Shown one piece after another: positions 62,498-64,000 of a stretch of 64,000 bases of DNA. The stretch covers positions 488,481 to 552,480 of the forward strand of contig NZ_VUOC01000002.1 in assembly GCF_008386695.1 (NCBI RefSeq). The letters are read 5' to 3'. Origin of the DNA: Chitinophaga agrisoli (GTDB lineage Bacteria > Bacteroidota > Bacteroidia > Chitinophagales > Chitinophagaceae). Both the position numbers and the translations under genes were made by a program. Numbering within the stretch: position 1 is the stretch's first letter; each line of letters starts with the position of its first letter. The notes beneath the pieces are model-generated. The model worked only from the letters and a program-made list of their open reading frames with translations. It ran no database searches and was not told the DNA's origin.

Positions 62498-63322
62498 ATG
62501 AGCGTCACCGAATTTTTACCGGCCCCTCATTGGCGCGAGCATATCGCCGCCTATTGGGTACGAAAAACAGCGCCGGATCCCGGGCCTTCCGGCAGGCGGG
62601 TCTACGCAAACGGTTGTGCCGATCTGATTTGCAACGCAGGAAAAAACACCGCGTGGTTTTATCCCATGGCGCGCCCGCAGCAAGCCATCCCTTTATATCC
62701 GGGACAATTATACCTGGGCGGAACAATGACCGCTTATGGTGTTGTTAAAAGCGATGCAGATTGCCTGCTGACCGGCATCCGCTTCTGGCCGGGCGGATTT
62801 TATGCCCTTTTCTCCCAAACCATGCAGCCGGCGGTCGATTCGGTCATTGAGTTCCACCAGGAAGAATTACGCATGTTGATGCAACGCGTAGAAGACCTGG
62901 ACATACACCTGGATCAGTGGCTGAATGGCCAGGCAGCGCTGGGGGTGTTACAGCATACAGATAAATATAATTTCGCATTACTACGCAAACGGATGTATGA
63001 TTCAGGAGGCCAGGCGTCCGTAGAAACGCTGGCGGAGGAAATGCACGTAAGCAACAGAACGCTGGAGCGCATTTTCAAAAAAAATGTAGGTATCTCTCCC
63101 AAGGAATTCCTGCGGATCGTCCGCTTCCAGGAAGTATTGAGGCGTTTGCGGAGTGCCACAGACAAGAACGGATCACCGGAAAGCCTTTTACGCATTGCAT
63201 ACGAGCTTGGCTACTATGACCACGCACATCTCACCAATGAGTTTAAAAAATATGCGGGTATCCTCCCTTCGGAATTGTCGCTTTTTTACAAAACGGGAAT
63301 AGCCGGCGGGCAGTACTTTTGA
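62498..63322 (+). CDS. AraC family regulator with DUF6597-like N-terminal domain
   Basis: A 274-aa regulator. The N-terminal half (about 1-130) begins P-A-P-H-W-R-E-H-I-A-A-Y-W-V and includes Y-A-N-G-C-A-D-L-I-C-N and F-W-P-G-G-F-Y-A-L-F, the pattern of the DUF6597 sensor domain common in AraC proteins. The C-terminal half (about 165-265) has S-V-E-T-L-A-E-E-M-H-V-S-N-R-T-L-E-R-I-F-K and R-I-A-Y-E-L-G-Y-Y-D-H-A-H-L-T-N-E-F-K. It overlaps the start of the next gene, which it probably regulates or is cotranscribed with. Confidence 0.9.
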   Translation: MSVTEFLPAPHWREHIAAYWVRKTAPDPGPSGRRVYANGCADLICNAGKNTAWFYPMARPQQAIPLYPGQLYLGGTMTAYGVVKSDADCLLTGIRFWPGGFYALFSQTMQPAVDSVIEFHQEELRMLMQRVEDLDIHLDQWLNGQAALGVLQHTDKYNFALLRKRMYDSGGQASVETLAEEMHVSNRTLERIFKKNVGISPKEFLRIVRFQEVLRRLRSATDKNGSPESLLRIAYELGYYDHAHLTNEFKKYAGILPSELSLFYKTGIAGGQYF

Positions 63323-63783
63323 CTTCAAAAAAAATGGTTGTTATTATTACAGGGCTGATCGCAGGCAGCCTGGATCTTGTCGCAGCGGTGCTGCTCTTTA
63401 TTTCCCGGAGTAAGCAAAACCCTTCTTTACTTTTCAGATATATTACCAGCGCCGCATTGGGGCCCAGCGCATTCAGTGGCGGCGCCCAAATGGTGTTGTT
63501 GGGAGTTTGTTTCCATTACCTCATCGCATTGTGCTGGACCGTATTGTATTTAACCCTCTTTTCACGGGTGTTAGCATGCACAGCATTACTTACAAATGCT
63601 ATCATATATGGGCTCTTTGTCTGGGTGATCATGAACCTGGTGGTCCTTCCACTTTCAAAAGCTGCCCCAAGGCCCTTCTCAGCATCGTTCGCGCTCATCA
63701 ACATTGTTATCCTGATCATTGCCATCGGGCTGCCCTGTGCCTATGCCGCTAAACATTATCCTTTGCTGCTGCCTGGGTTCTAA
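63319..63783 (+). CDS. Small four-helix membrane protein
   Basis: A 154-aa polytopic membrane protein with four predicted helices: about residues 6-28, 52-75, 86-110 and 126-147. The frame starts with a TTG at 63319 overlapping the TGA of the AraC gene (TTGA); an ATG at 63334 is the alternative and may be the true start. The block A-A-L-G-P-S-A-F-S-G-G-A-Q-M-V-L-L-G-V is glycine-rich, as in YagU/DUF1440-type proteins, but the match is weak. The function is unknown. Overlap suggests cotranscription with the AraC regulator. Confidence 0.7.
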   Translation: MTSKKMVVIITGLIAGSLDLVAAVLLFISRSKQNPSLLFRYITSAALGPSAFSGGAQMVLLGVCFHYLIALCWTVLYLTLFSRVLACTALLTNAIIYGLFVWVIMNLVVLPLSKAAPRPFSASFALINIVILIIAIGLPCAYAAKHYPLLLPGF

Positions 63784-63801
63784 AAAGCAGGCAAGCTGCA
63801 T

Positions 63802-64000
63802 TCAGGACGGCGCCAGATCGCTGGGGCTATACCCAAAATGTTTTTTGAAGGCAAAGGAAAAATGGGAAAGATTCTCAAAGCCGGCGTCCAGGTAAATATC
63901 CGACGGTCTTTTCTTTTGCCCGAAGATCTGGTAATGGGCCAGCTCCAGCCGTTTCTGCGTTAACCATCTGCCCGGCGAGGTTTTAAATGCACGCTTAAAG
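63802..64000 (-). CDS. AraC family regulator, C-terminal part (cut by window edge)
   Basis: The minus strand from the window edge to a TGA at 63802-63804 encodes about 65 residues: F-K-R-A-F-K-T-S-P-G-R-W-L-T-Q-K-R-L, a loop with K-K-R-P-S-D-I-Y-L-D-A-G-F, and E-N-L-S-H-F-S-F-A-F-K-K-H-F-G-Y-S-P-S. These are the two recognition helices of an AraC DNA-binding domain, ending P-S-D-L-A-P-S. The start lies outside the window. It is convergent with the membrane protein gene, 18 bp away, with no clear terminator. Confidence 0.85.
   Translation of the reverse strand, partial: FKRAFKTSPGRWLTQKRLELAHYQIFGQKKRPSDIYLDAGFENLSHFSFAFKKHFGYSPSDLAPS

Overview
The window looks like chromosomal DNA of a Bacteroidota bacterium, most likely Chitinophagaceae (Chitinophaga-like). 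Evidence: a SusC/SusD pair, SprB-repeat adhesins and a leucine-rich-repeat protein with type IX secretion (T9SS) C-terminal domains, many lipoproteins with Bacteroidota-style lipoboxes, Bacteroidota promoters of the TTTG-N18-TAnnTTTG form, and weak or absent Shine-Dalgarno sites. The assignment rests on family knowledge and reading by eye; no search was run. No rRNA, tRNA, CRISPR array or insertion sequence was recognised.

Region 1 (1-21 kb) is mixed housekeeping and accessory genes in short units: a DUF1508 protein, a helical-repeat protein, a Mug-type DNA glycosylase, a methyltransferase/VanZ-like pair, a TPR sensor with a C-terminal HTH, an acyltransferase, an AhpD-like protein with an AraC regulator, an MBL-fold lipoprotein next to a Crp-type regulator, an HxlR regulator divergent from a quinone-oxidoreductase-like MDR enzyme, a PEP-mutase-like enzyme, an SGNH lipoprotein and DUF2200. 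It ends with a patch of decayed small genes (15.4-16.0 kb), two tandem small secreted paralogs, an SDR enzyme, an LRR surface protein and a methyltransferase. Several intergenic gaps carry clean inverted or phased repeats that look like operators.

Region 2 (21.4-49.9 kb) is the most unusual part. A plus-strand gene encodes a protein without signal peptide in which a ricin-like beta-trefoil, a Cry-toxin-like helical domain and a jacalin-like lectin domain appear fused. Tail to tail with it ends a 26.8-kb, seven-gene minus-strand unit. In order of transcription it encodes a 1,469-aa beta-rich exported protein, an Fn3-type exported protein, two paralogous SprB-repeat adhesins of about 1,790 aa with T9SS sorting domains, a 593-aa outer-membrane barrel, a giant exported protein of about 2,200 aa (Fn3-like modules, HETGH metallopeptidase motif, hydrophobic pre-toxin region, candidate PD-(D/E)xK nuclease tip), and a cytoplasmic beta-propeller that overlaps the giant gene by 4 bp, as an immunity protein would. 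My inference is a cell-surface adhesin/toxin delivery locus.

Region 3 (50.0-59.9 kb) is a compact fructan-type polysaccharide utilisation locus: LacI regulator, then susC, susD, sugar MFS porter, GH32 hydrolase and ROK sugar kinase in one operon. Matching LacI-type operators lie upstream of lacI (overlapping its promoter) and upstream of susC.

Region 4 (59.9-64 kb) has a YezG/DUF600-like putative immunity protein divergent from a class 3 lipase, a lipoprotein, an AraC regulator overlapping a small membrane protein, and the 3' end of a second AraC regulator cut by the window edge.
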